Part shown: in pieces, positions 15,656-24,261 of the stretch
Position numbering within the stretch: the first letter of the stretch is position 1
How the letters are laid out: each line of letters opens with the position of its first letter
NCBI GenBank assembly: GCA_013141015.1
Contig: JABFRT010000007.1
Coordinates: 101,220-165,219, forward strand
Direction: 5' to 3'
DNA: 64,000 nt
DNA from: Hyphomicrobium sp.
Lineage (GTDB): Bacteria; Pseudomonadota; Alphaproteobacteria; Rhizobiales; Hyphomicrobiaceae
Position numbers and translations under genes: made by a program
Notes under the pieces: model-generated
The model's database searches: none
Told to the model about the DNA's origin: nothing
Seen by the model: only the letters and a program-made list of their open reading frames with translations

Positions 15656-16597
15656 ATGAACAAATCGGGTGTTTGGCGGACAATGCTCTGCGCCGCCGTG
15701 ATCGCGGGTGCGGCGTGCGGAAGCGCGCTGGCCGTGACCTCCAGCAGTACGCCGCAGCAAAAGGCGGCTCAGGCGCCGGGAAAAGCGCTCGATGATGTTT
15801 GGCCGAAACCTGTCACCGAATTCCTCAGCGGCAATTATCTGGAACGCGCTGACGTGGTGCTGACGCGCCGCGCCGGCGATATAGCTTCGTCGCTGATCCG
15901 CTGGGCTACCAACTCGGCGTTCTCACATGCGGCGATGGTCTATACCGGCGCCCAATTCGACCAAGGCATTTCCGGCACCTTCGTGATTGAAGCCGGCACC
16001 AGCGGCGTCGACTTGACGGCGCTGCGCGACTACGCCACCAACAAAAGCACATTCGTTGCCATCAAGCGCTTCAAGCGCGACTGGTTTAACGGAGCGCGCC
16101 AAGCGCGCGTGCGCGGCGTGTTGCTCGACAAGATTAAAGATAGCTACGACTTCTGGACCATCTGGCGGATCACCCGCAACATCTGGTTCGGCGTGCAATC
16201 AAAAATGCGCTCCCGTGAGAAGACCGTCGAGGCTTACCACAAACGCGACTGGGAGCCGCCGAATGAATACATTTGTTCGGGGCTTGTGCAGATTGGCTTT
16301 GTGCAAGCGGTGATCGAGGGCATCAAGCGCGGCGAACTCTCGCCTGAAGTTTTGCGCGATGTGGTGTTCTCGAAGAGCGCAGCCAGCCGTCTACCGGCGC
16401 CTGGCGATTGGAAATATCTCGGCGCCGACGCCAAGGATACCGCGATCAACTTCCAGGATATCTTGAACGACGAGTTATACGCCATCACGCCTGAAGATCT
16501 GGCCCAGACCGAAAAGCTCGAATGGCTGTATCTGATCAAGGACGGCGTGGTCCACAAAGTGGCAAGCTACGCCGATGTGCTTAAACTGGTGCGCTGA
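15656..16597 (+). CDS. Exported YiiX/YebB-like NlpC/P60-family cysteine hydrolase
   Basis: A 313-residue protein with a signal peptide (TMLCAAVIAGAACGSALAV). The domain from about residue 60 has ADVVLTRRAGDIASSLIRWA followed by FSHAAMVYTG, and later NEYICSGLVQIGF: the histidine then cysteine order of the permuted papain-like YiiX/YebB group within NlpC/P60. Related enzymes cleave amide bonds in cell-wall peptides or lipids; the substrate here is unknown. The start is the ATG at 15656, directly preceded by a TTG that extends the frame by one codon; GGGAG is about 10 bases upstream. A hairpin at 16609-16635 separates it from the convergent gene. Confidence 0.8.
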   Translation: MNKSGVWRTMLCAAVIAGAACGSALAVTSSSTPQQKAAQAPGKALDDVWPKPVTEFLSGNYLERADVVLTRRAGDIASSLIRWATNSAFSHAAMVYTGAQFDQGISGTFVIEAGTSGVDLTALRDYATNKSTFVAIKRFKRDWFNGARQARVRGVLLDKIKDSYDFWTIWRITRNIWFGVQSKMRSREKTVEAYHKRDWEPPNEYICSGLVQIGFVQAVIEGIKRGELSPEVLRDVVFSKSAASRLPAPGDWKYLGADAKDTAINFQDILNDELYAITPEDLAQTEKLEWLYLIKDGVVHKVASYADVLKLVR

Positions 16598-16608
16598 AAA
16601 ACGACAAC

Positions 16609-16635
16609 GCCGGTGAGGGAAACCCTTACCGGCGC
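16609..16635. terminator. Hairpin between convergent genes (weak terminator candidate)
   Basis: CGCCGGTGAGGG and CCCTTACCGGCG around AAA form a 12-base stem with one G-T pair. There is no T run on the plus strand, so intrinsic termination is uncertain. Confidence 0.45.
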
Positions 16636-16674
16636 CGGAACGATTCATTCTGTAAGTCTTGAACGCTTGCCCCG

Positions 16675-17415
16675 TTAGTCCTTGCGGATCGTGCGCGGCT
16701 TGCGGTCCTCATCCTCGGATTTGGCTGCGCTTCCGGCGTCTGCGCCAGACTTGTCGCCTTCAGCTTGAGGTGCGGCGCCAGATTTGGGTGCGGCCGACGA
16801 TGGCATGAACTGGGGAACCGCCGGCTCGTTGGCGGTTGTCGCACGGGCCGCTGGCGCAAGTGCTGGCTGGCTGGCGGATGCTTCTTCAGGTGCCTTGACT
16901 TTGACGGCTGGCGTGGCGGCCGGCGTCGCCGCAACCGGCACAGCGGCCGGTTTCGCGTCCACGGGCGCTACTGGCGCTGTCATTTTGACGGGTTCTTTGG
17001 CCGGCTCAACGGCTGCCGGTTTTTCGGCTTGAGCTTGTGGCGCAGGTGCGTCCGCGGGCGCCGCATCGGAAACGGCCGCCGCAGGTTTTGGTGCGAGCGC
17101 ATCGGCGGGCTGGGCGTAGACCACGCGGTCTTGTTTTTCAACGCAGCCTGCGACGCAAATAATCAGATCTTCTTTGGGGCGCTTGGCGAGCAATTCGCGG
17201 ACCACGCGCGTTGCGCCCGAAAGCCAACCCTTGTCGCCCATACCGTCTTCAGGAACGGAGTGCAGCTGCTTGACGGCATTGTCCATGCCAAGGCCGGACG
17301 ATTGTTCCGCCGCCGGCGTTGATGGCGCATCAGCCACTGCGATCGGGATCAATGTCCAACTGATCGCCGCAGACAAGATCAGTCTGCCAGAAACGCGAAC
17401 ACTTTTACGAACCAT
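16675..17415 (-). CDS. Exported Ala/Pro-rich protein with VAGC motif (cluster member 1)
   Basis: About 246 residues from the ATG at 17415; an in-frame TTG at 17430 would add five. A signal peptide (RLILSAAISWTLIPIAVADA) leads into a short conserved-looking domain, about residues 35-105, that ends DLIICVAGCVEKQDRVVYAQP. The remaining 145 residues are low-complexity Ala/Pro/Lys, ending with a charged EDEDRKPRTIRKD. I do not recognise a named family. The Cys-x-x-x-Cys followed about eight residues later by VVY recurs in the next gene upstream, and a related C/VY pattern occurs in the third. All three are on the minus strand in series, and a common envelope role is inferred only from this. Confidence 0.68.
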   Translation of the reverse strand: MVRKSVRVSGRLILSAAISWTLIPIAVADAPSTPAAEQSSGLGMDNAVKQLHSVPEDGMGDKGWLSGATRVVRELLAKRPKEDLIICVAGCVEKQDRVVYAQPADALAPKPAAAVSDAAPADAPAPQAQAEKPAAVEPAKEPVKMTAPVAPVDAKPAAVPVAATPAATPAVKVKAPEEASASQPALAPAARATTANEPAVPQFMPSSAAPKSGAAPQAEGDKSGADAGSAAKSEDEDRKPRTIRKD

Positions 17416-17537
17416 AACAATTACCCACAACGCTGAACGAACACTCCAGGACTCTGCCCGGCCATAGTGAAAAAAGAGTTACGAAATCGCCGCGCTTTCA
17501 AATTATCGCTGGCACCGCGTCAGCAAACAGGCCGCGC

Positions 17538-18605
17538 TTAGTGCGCTCCAGCACGGGCCAATCGCGCTGGCCGGAACGCATTGCGCACGTGTTTCAGCAC
17601 CCGCAAAGCCGGTGTTTTGTGTGCCTTCTCTTGGGGCCGCACCATAACAACCGTGGTGCGCCAGCCGGGCAAGGTTTTGGCCTTCGCATCGCTGTCGCGC
17701 GTGGCCTTGGCCGGGCGCAGTTTCAACAGACGCAGTGCTGTGCGGCCTTTATGAAAACCAGTGCGCACCGATTTGCGTTGCTCTGGACGCACTTCGACAA
17801 TGGCGCCGTTGTAGCCGATCTGTTGGGCCCGCACGGCGCGGCCCGGAGTGGCCGCAACGGTGAGCGGCGCAATGGCGCCGGTGATGAGTTGCGGCGGCGG
17901 CACACGCTTTTCAACAACACCACTGGCTGAAACAACCGTGCGTTCGCCATCGTGCAAACCGGCTTGACGGCGCGGCGATGAGGCCGGCCGCTCTGGCCGC
18001 TCATAGCATCCGGCGATGCACGGCAGGCTACCTTCATCCAACGCGGGCTCTGCCGCTGGACCAGCGTTCGGCGGCGACGATGCGGGCTCAAACGTCCGCG
18101 CCGGTGGAACAGCCGGCACGTAGGCTGCCGTATAGACGACTTCGTCTTTCAGCGTCCGGCAGCCCGCTTCGCAGACAATCACCGACACATCGGGTGTCGC
18201 AGCCTGCAGCGGATGCAGCACAAATTTTTTCCCGCTCGCTTCTTCTTTCAAGCGTTCGTTGGCGTCCTTCTGCCAACGGTCGAAGTAGGGGTCGGCGGCA
18301 GCAACCATGATCATTCGCGGACCGGGTGGCGCTATATCAGCCGCAGGCGCCGGTTGATCCGTCAGCGCGGCTTTTGCAATTCCGAAGGCGCGATTGAAAG
18401 CGCTTGTACCGGCATCCCCCTCAAGGGCGGCAAGGAAATGCATGAGGCTGTCGCGTGGGCCATCCGGCTGAGCCACTTCAACGACCGGCCGGAAAATGCC
18501 CGGCGTTTCACTGGCGGATGCCGGCGCGGCACTGGCGATCACTGCGCACGCAAGCAATCCCCCTGCCAATGGACGGACAGCCCCAAATTGAAAATGCGGC
18601 ATTGC
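17538..18605 (-). CDS. Exported protein with two AGC motifs (cluster member 2)
   Basis: About 355 residues from the ATG at 18605, chosen because it places a normal signal peptide (PLAGGLLACAVIASAAPASA) at the N-terminus; GTG at 18632 and ATG at 18629 are alternatives, none with a clear ribosome-binding site. The middle carries DVSVIVCEAGCRTLKDEVVY, very like the motif in the downstream gene, and then SLPCIAGCYERPERP, a second copy of the Cys-x-x-x-Cys unit. The C-terminal third is Arg/Lys/Ala rich (KGRTALRLLKLRPAKATRDS) with high positive charge, which could contact peptidoglycan, lipopolysaccharide or nucleic acid. Function unknown. 107 bases separate it from member 1 and 21 bases or more from member 3. 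Confidence 0.66.
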   Translation of the reverse strand, partial: AMPHFQFGAVRPLAGGLLACAVIASAAPASASETPGIFRPVVEVAQPDGPRDSLMHFLAALEGDAGTSAFNRAFGIAKAALTDQPAPAADIAPPGPRMIMVAAADPYFDRWQKDANERLKEEASGKKFVLHPLQAATPDVSVIVCEAGCRTLKDEVVYTAAYVPAVPPARTFEPASSPPNAGPAAEPALDEGSLPCIAGCYERPERPASSPRRQAGLHDGERTVVSASGVVEKRVPPPQLITGAIAPLTVAATPGRAVRAQQIGYNGAIVEVRPEQRKSVRTGFHKGRTALRLLKLRPAKATRDSDAKAKTLPGWRTTVVMVRPQEKAHKTPALRVLKHVRNAFRPARLARAGAH

Positions 18606-18653
18606 GCTGAGAAACATGAAACAAGCCATCACAAAATCAGAAAATATCCGGTC

Positions 18654-19100
18654 CTAGCGGACGTGGTGAAACCACGCGGCGTCAGGCGTTGCAGCGTTCA
18701 AGATTTTTACATTGCGGTAGTCCGTGCCGGGCATGGCGCGCGGCGTCTCAAGCGACGCTTGGCGGCCGGGCCTGCCAATGACGCGCGGCGCGACTTCCGC
18801 ATCCGACAATGGCTTTAATTCCGCAATCAATGCAGGAGCTGGCGTTGGCGGCGCGGGTTTGGCGGCCACAGGAGCGGGTGCGGCGGCTTCCTGCTTCGCC
18901 GGTTCTTCGATCTTCAAACCGTAGTAAGCGGCAATGCACGGGTCTGTGCGCTTCTTCATTTCAAGATCGGCAACCGACACGTAGACAATCCTGTCGGGAC
19001 CACACAGATAGGCTTCATCCGCCAACGCTGACGCGGACATAGCTGCCAATGCCAGAACCGCTGTAAGACCAGCACCGACGCCGAACGGCATACACGCCAT
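18654..19100 (-). CDS. Exported protein with LCGPDRIVY motif (cluster member 3)
   Basis: 148 residues from the ATG at 19100 (GAGGG upstream); a GTG at 19118 is possible. Signal peptide GLTAVLALAAMSASALADE, then YLCGPDRIVYVSVADLEMKK and RTDPCIAAYYGLK: a compact domain of about 40 residues with two cysteines, a pattern I associate with small uncharacterised exported proteins of Hyphomicrobiales. An Ala/Pro linker follows, and the C-terminus reads RNVKILNAATPDAAWFHHVR. The C...D-R-I-V-Y element parallels the motifs in the two genes downstream. First in line of the three; the DUF900 lipoprotein gene lies just upstream in transcription order. Confidence 0.68.
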   Translation of the reverse strand: MACMPFGVGAGLTAVLALAAMSASALADEAYLCGPDRIVYVSVADLEMKKRTDPCIAAYYGLKIEEPAKQEAAAPAPVAAKPAPPTPAPALIAELKPLSDAEVAPRVIGRPGRQASLETPRAMPGTDYRNVKILNAATPDAAWFHHVR

Positions 19101-19205
19101 GACCCATACCCTCGTCACTACGGAAAACTCCGAGTGTCACGATATGAGACAGACGTTGATAAAGCGTTGACCGCCCGCTGACGGCTGTCAGGCCGCTCTC
19201 ACGCC

Positions 19206-20798
19206 CTAGGGCGTACGTGCCGGATACCTCCAGAAAACTCCCGCAGCGCTTTCGATCTTTTTCAAGACCGGCACACGTTTGTCGGGCGGGCGCTCACCGG
19301 TCTGCAACAACAGCGCAATGTCTTCCAGCAGCGTGGTGTTCTCGGCATAGCCTGAGTGATTGAGACTGAGGCTGTCGGTCGAGAGCGCCGTGACGTCGAT
19401 TGTATCAACACCATTGATGATCAGCGGGCCGGAGGCTGGCACATCGCCGGCGCGCGGCACACCGCCCCAGAAGCGCGCCGAATAGCTGAGCGCCTTATCG
19501 TTCGAGGCCGCATACAGCGTCACGCCCTTGGCGAAGTTGGTGATCTGGCGGGCGATGTTGGTGAACTTATCGCGATCAACGTCAGGCGCAGCCAAAATCA
19601 CTTGGCTGATGACCACGCCATCGGGCACGGCCGGCCGCATCCGTTCCAGCACGCGCATCAGCAGCTCGTTGCCCATCGAGTGGGCGATCAGGCTGATGGA
19701 CTTGGCGCCGCTCTCCTTGACGACAATGTCCAGGAACTCAGCCAAGTGTGGCTCGGACTGTTCGGCGCTGCCGCGGTCATAAGTATAGCTCGCGACCTTG
19801 CCGCCTGACGGCCAGCTGTAGACGAATGGCACGCCGTCGAACTTCATGTCGTTGGCAATCTGCGCCGAGCGGTACACAGCGGCATCGAACGACGTGTTGA
19901 AGCCATGCACAAACACGAACGCGTGGTCTTTGAAATTTGCCGATTTCGCCAGCCGCTCTTTGACGTAGGCGAGCATCTGCTCTTTGGATAATGCCGCCAC
20001 TTCCTGCATGGTGAAGTGCTTGGCCGGATCTTCCTTCTCTTCATAAACTTTGTATTTGAAGTACGGGATTTCCACCACCCATGGCCGCTCGATGTTCGGC
20101 ACCTTGTGCGCTGTCGGCACGGTTACAACGGCGCGGCCGAGTTGCAGTTTGTGCCCGCGTTCGGTGCCATATTGCAGGCGCTTGGCGTTTGGCTCGACCA
20201 CGCGGTCGGTGCCGTAGAATACGGGCACGGTATCAAATGCTTTGGGCGGGGCCGCCGCTGGCGCACCAGCAGGTGTGCCGATGCCAAGCCCGCGTGACGG
20301 CGATCCGACGGCTGCATCAGTGTCGCCGCTACTGGCGCTTGGGGCCGGAGCCGGCGCTGTGACTGGCGACGGTGGGGGCGGAGGCGGTGGCACGGCTGCA
20401 ACTTCAGCCGGCGGCGCTGAACCACCTGCGGGTGCGCCAGCTCCGGCTCCCTCCTGGTCATCCGGCGGCTTTGCCGCGGTGATCGCCCGTGGCGCTCCCG
20501 TGCGTGGACGCCCGGCCTTTTTTTCCGGTGCAGGTTTTTCCGCGCCGGCCGCCGCCGCCGGTTCTTCCGCTGCAGGCTGCGCGCCGCCGTCTTTGTCCGG
20601 CATGGATTTATCAACATCGCCCGCGGGCGCGCCGGTGGTTGGCGGCTTGGCGCTTGTGGTTTCGGAGCGCGGCGCCTCGGGTAGTTTCGGCGCTTCGCTA
20701 CTGCACGCGGTCAGCGCGGCGCTCAACGGCAACAGCGCGCTGAGACACAAAATGGCGGCCGGGCGCCGGTCATTAAAAAATCGGGAAATCAAAGACAT
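19206..20798 (-). CDS. Lipoprotein alpha/beta hydrolase, DUF900 family
   Basis: 530 residues. The N-terminus has a lipobox LTAC with Cys32, so it is probably lipid-anchored. Residues about 35-185 are a long Ala/Pro/Gly linker including a run of eight prolines. The hydrolase domain starts near 188 (VPVFYGTDR), with FVFVHGFNTSFDAA (about 294-307), the nucleophile elbow AHSMGNE with Ser374, and a late NHSGYAEN that supplies the histidine. DUF900 proteins are putative esterases of unknown substrate. GAGG precedes the ATG at 20798. The long linker would let the domain reach across the periplasm or outward from the outer membrane. Confidence 0.85.
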   Translation of the reverse strand: MSLISRFFNDRRPAAILCLSALLPLSAALTACSSEAPKLPEAPRSETTSAKPPTTGAPAGDVDKSMPDKDGGAQPAAEEPAAAAGAEKPAPEKKAGRPRTGAPRAITAAKPPDDQEGAGAGAPAGGSAPPAEVAAVPPPPPPPSPVTAPAPAPSASSGDTDAAVGSPSRGLGIGTPAGAPAAAPPKAFDTVPVFYGTDRVVEPNAKRLQYGTERGHKLQLGRAVVTVPTAHKVPNIERPWVVEIPYFKYKVYEEKEDPAKHFTMQEVAALSKEQMLAYVKERLAKSANFKDHAFVFVHGFNTSFDAAVYRSAQIANDMKFDGVPFVYSWPSGGKVASYTYDRGSAEQSEPHLAEFLDIVVKESGAKSISLIAHSMGNELLMRVLERMRPAVPDGVVISQVILAAPDVDRDKFTNIARQITNFAKGVTLYAASNDKALSYSARFWGGVPRAGDVPASGPLIINGVDTIDVTALSTDSLSLNHSGYAENTTLLEDIALLLQTGERPPDKRVPVLKKIESAAGVFWRYPARTP

Positions 20799-21004
20799 GA
20801 AAGCCTCTTAGGTGACGGCCAAACAAAGTGCGGTAAATCTCGCCCGTTGAGGACGCGCCTCAAGACCCGTCAATCTACGGCTCCCGGCCCGCCCCGGCAA
20901 TGCAATGTGCATGACAGCCAACAGCGGCGAAATCCCGGCTTGCGGGCCGCCCGTTTCCTGCTCATGGTCGGAACCCAACTCTATGGCTTCGATAAAACAC
21001 AACA

Positions 21005-22006
21005 ATGTCAGCCCTCTCACTCCCCGCCCATCGCATCTCCGTTGACACCTACGTGGCTGGCATTCCGGCCGGTGACCGGGCCTTGCTGGCCCGCGCGATC
21101 ACGCTGGTGGAAAGCACCAACCCCGAGCATGGCCGCCTGGCACAAGCCGTGTTGCAGCAGCTTCTGCCAAGAACCGGCAACGCCATCCGCCTTGGCATCA
21201 CCGGCGTGCCGGGTGTCGGCAAATCGACAACCATCGACCAGCTCGGCATGAATCTCGTCGCTGACGGCAAGCTGGTTGCCGTGCTGGCCATCGATCCAAC
21301 TTCGAAGCGCACCGGCGGCTCGATCCTCGGCGACAAGACGCGCATGAGTTCGCTGGCTGCTGAAAAAAATGCCTTCATCCGCCCGTCGCCGTCGTCCGGC
21401 ACGCTCGGCGGCGTGACCCGCAAGACGCGCGAAACGATGGCGCTGGTCGAGGCCGCCGGGTTCGATGTGGTGATTGTCGAGACGGTCGGCGTCGGCCAAT
21501 CGGAAGTTGCGGTCGCCGACATGGTCGATTTCTTTCTGGTGCTGCTGCTGGCGGGTGGTGGCGACGACTTGCAGGGCATCAAAAAGGGCATCATCGAACT
21601 TGCCGATATGATCGCCATCAACAAGGCGGACGGCGATAACATCACGCGGGCGGAACGCGCCGCCAACGAATATCGCGGCGCCTTGCAGATTTTCACGCCC
21701 CACGGCGCGACCTGGTTTCCGCCGGTCGTCACCGTGTCGGGGCTGGATAACCGCGGCTTGAAAGAGCTGTGGTCCAAGGTTGTCGATCATCGCGCAAAGA
21801 TGACCGCGACCGGAGAATTCGCAACGCGGCGCCAGCAACAAGCGGTGCAGTGGATGCGCGACATGCTGGAAAACCGCATGATGGCAGCGCTGAAAGCCAA
21901 CCCGCAAGTCGCCGCCGAACTCGACGGCATCGAAGCGTCTGTCCGCCAGGGCACGCTGCTGCCGACGCTGGCGGTAGACCGCATCATGGGGCTGATGGGC
22001 CTGTAA
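21005..22006 (+). CDS. meaB: MeaB/ArgK-type G3E GTPase (methylmalonyl-CoA mutase chaperone)
   Basis: A 333-residue GTPase. Walker A GVPGVGKST is at residues 67-75, followed by LAIDPTSKRTGGSILGDKTR, the VETVGVGQSE switch region and the guanine-specificity motif AINKADGDN. MeaB loads and protects adenosylcobalamin-dependent methylmalonyl-CoA mutase. No mutase gene lies in the window, so it is separated from its usual client, as in many alphaproteobacteria. It fits with the cobalamin genes at 34-36 kb. No strong ribosome-binding site is visible at the ATG at 21005. The next gene follows after 105 bases. Confidence 0.92.
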   Translation: MSALSLPAHRISVDTYVAGIPAGDRALLARAITLVESTNPEHGRLAQAVLQQLLPRTGNAIRLGITGVPGVGKSTTIDQLGMNLVADGKLVAVLAIDPTSKRTGGSILGDKTRMSSLAAEKNAFIRPSPSSGTLGGVTRKTRETMALVEAAGFDVVIVETVGVGQSEVAVADMVDFFLVLLLAGGGDDLQGIKKGIIELADMIAINKADGDNITRAERAANEYRGALQIFTPHGATWFPPVVTVSGLDNRGLKELWSKVVDHRAKMTATGEFATRRQQQAVQWMRDMLENRMMAALKANPQVAAELDGIEASVRQGTLLPTLAVDRIMGLMGL

Positions 22007-22111
22007 GCCTTTCAGCCCCCCCGCAGTTTCTTGGTCTTGTAAGTTGCGGTTTGGCGGGCCACATGCTGCGGCCTTGAGGATATAGGCTTTGGCTGGGCAA
22101 CAGGTCGTCAC

Positions 22112-23287
22112 ATGACACTTCTAGAAACGCTCTTCAACGCGATCCAGTCCAACCCGATTCTCGCCGGCGGCATCGGCACATTGGCGTTTGGCTCGCTGAT
22201 GTACGTGCTGCGCGCGGTGCCTTCAATGCTGCTCGATCTGATCGAGCGGACGGTGTGGACCAAGGTGTTTGTCGAAAGCCTGTCGAATGAATACCGCGAT
22301 GTCGATGCCTACATCGAAGGCCGCCGCCTCGGGTTTTTCAGCCGCTCGCTGGAGATGAAAGACGGCCGCCTGAAAACCGGCTTCGGGCGCGGCTGGGGCA
22401 CGTACGGCGGCATACTGTTTCGCTATTCGAAAAACAAATCCACGCAGCAGATCGCCCCATTCGAGACGATCACGCTGTCGTTCCTGACCCGCGACCGCCG
22501 CGTGGTTGAGCGGTTCATGACCGACTGCAAGCCGGAAGACCACAGAAACTCGATCAATGTTGCCATGTATTCTGCGGGGGGAAGCTCGGGCGGATTGCGG
22601 CGGCGCAAGCGCGGGCTCAACACCGTGTTTGTCGATCAAGCCATCAAAGACCGGCTGGTTGAGCGCTTCACCTGGTTTCTGGGTGCCGAGGAGTGGCATT
22701 CGTCGCGCGGCATTCCGTGGAAGCTTGGTATTGTGCTGCACGGGCCGCCCGGCACCGGCAAGACCAGCCTGATCCACGCGCTCGCCTCCGACTTCGGCTT
22801 CGACATCAAGTACATCAAATCGCTTCACGGCGTCGGGGCCGCGTTCCTGACGGGCGGCAAGACCGATTTGTTCGTGATCGAGGATATCGACACCATATCC
22901 GGCAGCTTGAACCGGGAGGCGGCGAAGGCGGGTGATCTGCAAGGCCCCGGTGCCGGGGTGGGCGCGCGCGGATCGCCGCTGCATGAGATCCTCAATTCGA
23001 TGGACGGTATGCAGACGCCGGACGGCCTGAAGTTCATCGTCACGACCAATCACATCACCAAACTCGACCCGGCGATTGTACGCCCCGGCCGCATCGACGA
23101 CGTAATTGAGGTTGGCCCCCTGTCGCTCGAGTCCGCGCGGCAGATGTTCAAGGCTTTCTATGGCCGCGACGGTATCGAGCGCTACACGCCGAGGACGGGC
23201 GCTGAGTTGCAGCAGCTGTTTTCAACGCTTGGGCCGGAGGCAGCGGAAGCGGCGCTTAGCGCGGCCACGAAATCGGCGTCTGGCTGA
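22112..23287 (+). CDS. BCS1-type AAA+ ATPase
   Basis: 391 residues with an N-terminal membrane helix (about 14-38, PILAGGIGTLAFGSLMYVLR) and a domain (about 45-165) resembling the BCS1 N-terminal region, then an AAA+ module: Walker A HGPPGTGKTS (about 209-218), Walker B LFVIEDID (about 252-259), sensor FIVTTNH, and arginine-finger-like VRPGRID. Mitochondrial BCS1 moves the folded Rieske protein across the inner membrane for complex III assembly. Bacterial relatives are poorly characterised, and some sit in defence or stress operons. Neighbours (MeaB, a C15 peptidase) give no clue. No Rieske or cytochrome bc1 gene is present here. Confidence 0.85.
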   Translation: MTLLETLFNAIQSNPILAGGIGTLAFGSLMYVLRAVPSMLLDLIERTVWTKVFVESLSNEYRDVDAYIEGRRLGFFSRSLEMKDGRLKTGFGRGWGTYGGILFRYSKNKSTQQIAPFETITLSFLTRDRRVVERFMTDCKPEDHRNSINVAMYSAGGSSGGLRRRKRGLNTVFVDQAIKDRLVERFTWFLGAEEWHSSRGIPWKLGIVLHGPPGTGKTSLIHALASDFGFDIKYIKSLHGVGAAFLTGGKTDLFVIEDIDTISGSLNREAAKAGDLQGPGAGVGARGSPLHEILNSMDGMQTPDGLKFIVTTNHITKLDPAIVRPGRIDDVIEVGPLSLESARQMFKAFYGRDGIERYTPRTGAELQQLFSTLGPEAAEAALSAATKSASG

Positions 23288-23505
23288 AACGCGCGGCCTG
23301 CAAAACTATTTTGAACGCCCAATACTCTGGCAAACCACAAAGATTTGGCTTGTCCACAGGCTCGGCCTAAACATAACGGAATAGACCGCGCAACGGCGCG
23401 TTGTCTTTGTAATTCCGGCGAACAAACTGATTGTTTCGCGTCTCACAGTGCGGTCCCGGACGACGTCTCGAAAGTACCTGCGTATCAGAATTCGAGACGA
23501 CAATG

Positions 23506-23543
23506 AAGGCGAGACCAGCTTCCCCGCTAGTTGGTCTCGCCTT
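23506..23543. other. Perfect 12-bp inverted repeat in the BCS1/C15 intergenic region
   Basis: AAGGCGAGACCA at 23506-23517 is exactly complementary to TGGTCTCGCCTT at 23532-23543 around a 14-base loop, followed within 7 bases by GTTTTG. It could be a terminator for the BCS1 gene, although the T run is short and the distance from the stop is about 220 bases. Otherwise the 310-base interval 23288-23597 shows no feature. Confidence 0.5.
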
Positions 23544-23597
23544 CTGTCGTTTTGGCGCCATCTGTCTTTTGCGCACGCCGTTGCGTATGCTCGGCCC

Positions 23598-24245
23598 ATG
23601 CCACGCGCCTCGATGAAAACAAACACACGCCCGGCTGCAGCGTTCCGGCCCGCTGTTCTGCTGACAGGCTTCGGGCCGTTTCCCGGCGTCGCAGACAATG
23701 TCAGTGGACGGCTGGTTGAAGCCTTGCGCCAACGGGCGGCGCGAAAATTTCCGCACTATCGTTTCGCGTGCGAAGTTCTCGACACCGAATGGCGCCAAGC
23801 GCCGGCCCGCATCGGTGCGCTGATCGAAGATCTGCAACCGGTGCTGTCGCTGCACTTCGGTGTGGCGCAAGGATCGCGCACACTGCGCATCGAAACGCAA
23901 GCATCGAACCTGTGCCGCTCAGCCGTTGATGCGGCAGGACTGCCGCCGCTATCTCCTTTGCTGGTGCGAGACGGAGCGGCGTTTCATCAAGCCAGTATTC
24001 CGGTGTCTGACATTTACCAAAAGCTCGAACAGCGTGGTGTGCCTGTGTCGATTTCAGACGATGCGGGCGGCTATTTATGCAACGCGGTTCTTTACCAATC
24101 GCTGTCTCATTCCCGTGCGCAAGGGCGCCCGGCGATGTCCGGCTTCATCCACCTACCCGATGACCTTTCACGCCCGCCCTTGACCTTCTCCGTGGCTTTA
24201 AACGCCTGTCTGATCGTGATCGAGACCTGCCTTGCGAACGGCTGA
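23598..24245 (+). CDS. Pyroglutamyl-peptidase-I-like protein (peptidase family C15)
   Basis: 215 residues from the ATG at 23598; an ATG at 23613 is also possible, and the frame is open back to 23448 without similarity. The hallmark TGFGPFPGV starts near residue 24. The catalytic Glu (RIETQASN), Cys (GGYLCNAVLYQSL) and His (FIHLP) of the C15 triad are all present in order, so the enzyme should be active; it removes N-terminal pyroglutamate from peptides or acts on a related substrate. Sequence between the motifs differs from classical Pcp, and alphaproteobacteria often carry this divergent form. No partner genes nearby. Confidence 0.82.
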   Translation: MPRASMKTNTRPAAAFRPAVLLTGFGPFPGVADNVSGRLVEALRQRAARKFPHYRFACEVLDTEWRQAPARIGALIEDLQPVLSLHFGVAQGSRTLRIETQASNLCRSAVDAAGLPPLSPLLVRDGAAFHQASIPVSDIYQKLEQRGVPVSISDDAGGYLCNAVLYQSLSHSRAQGRPAMSGFIHLPDDLSRPPLTFSVALNACLIVIETCLANG

Positions 24246-24261
24246 GGCGTTAACCGGTTTA

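Noticed and set aside
15325..15795. 71- and 89-codon frames around the YiiX-like gene start
   Set aside because: No domain or translation signal; one overlaps the clear signal peptide of the YiiX-like gene in another frame.
21017..22111. 364-codon frame antisense to meaB
   Set aside because: Shadow frame with Arg/Asp/His-rich composition and no domain.
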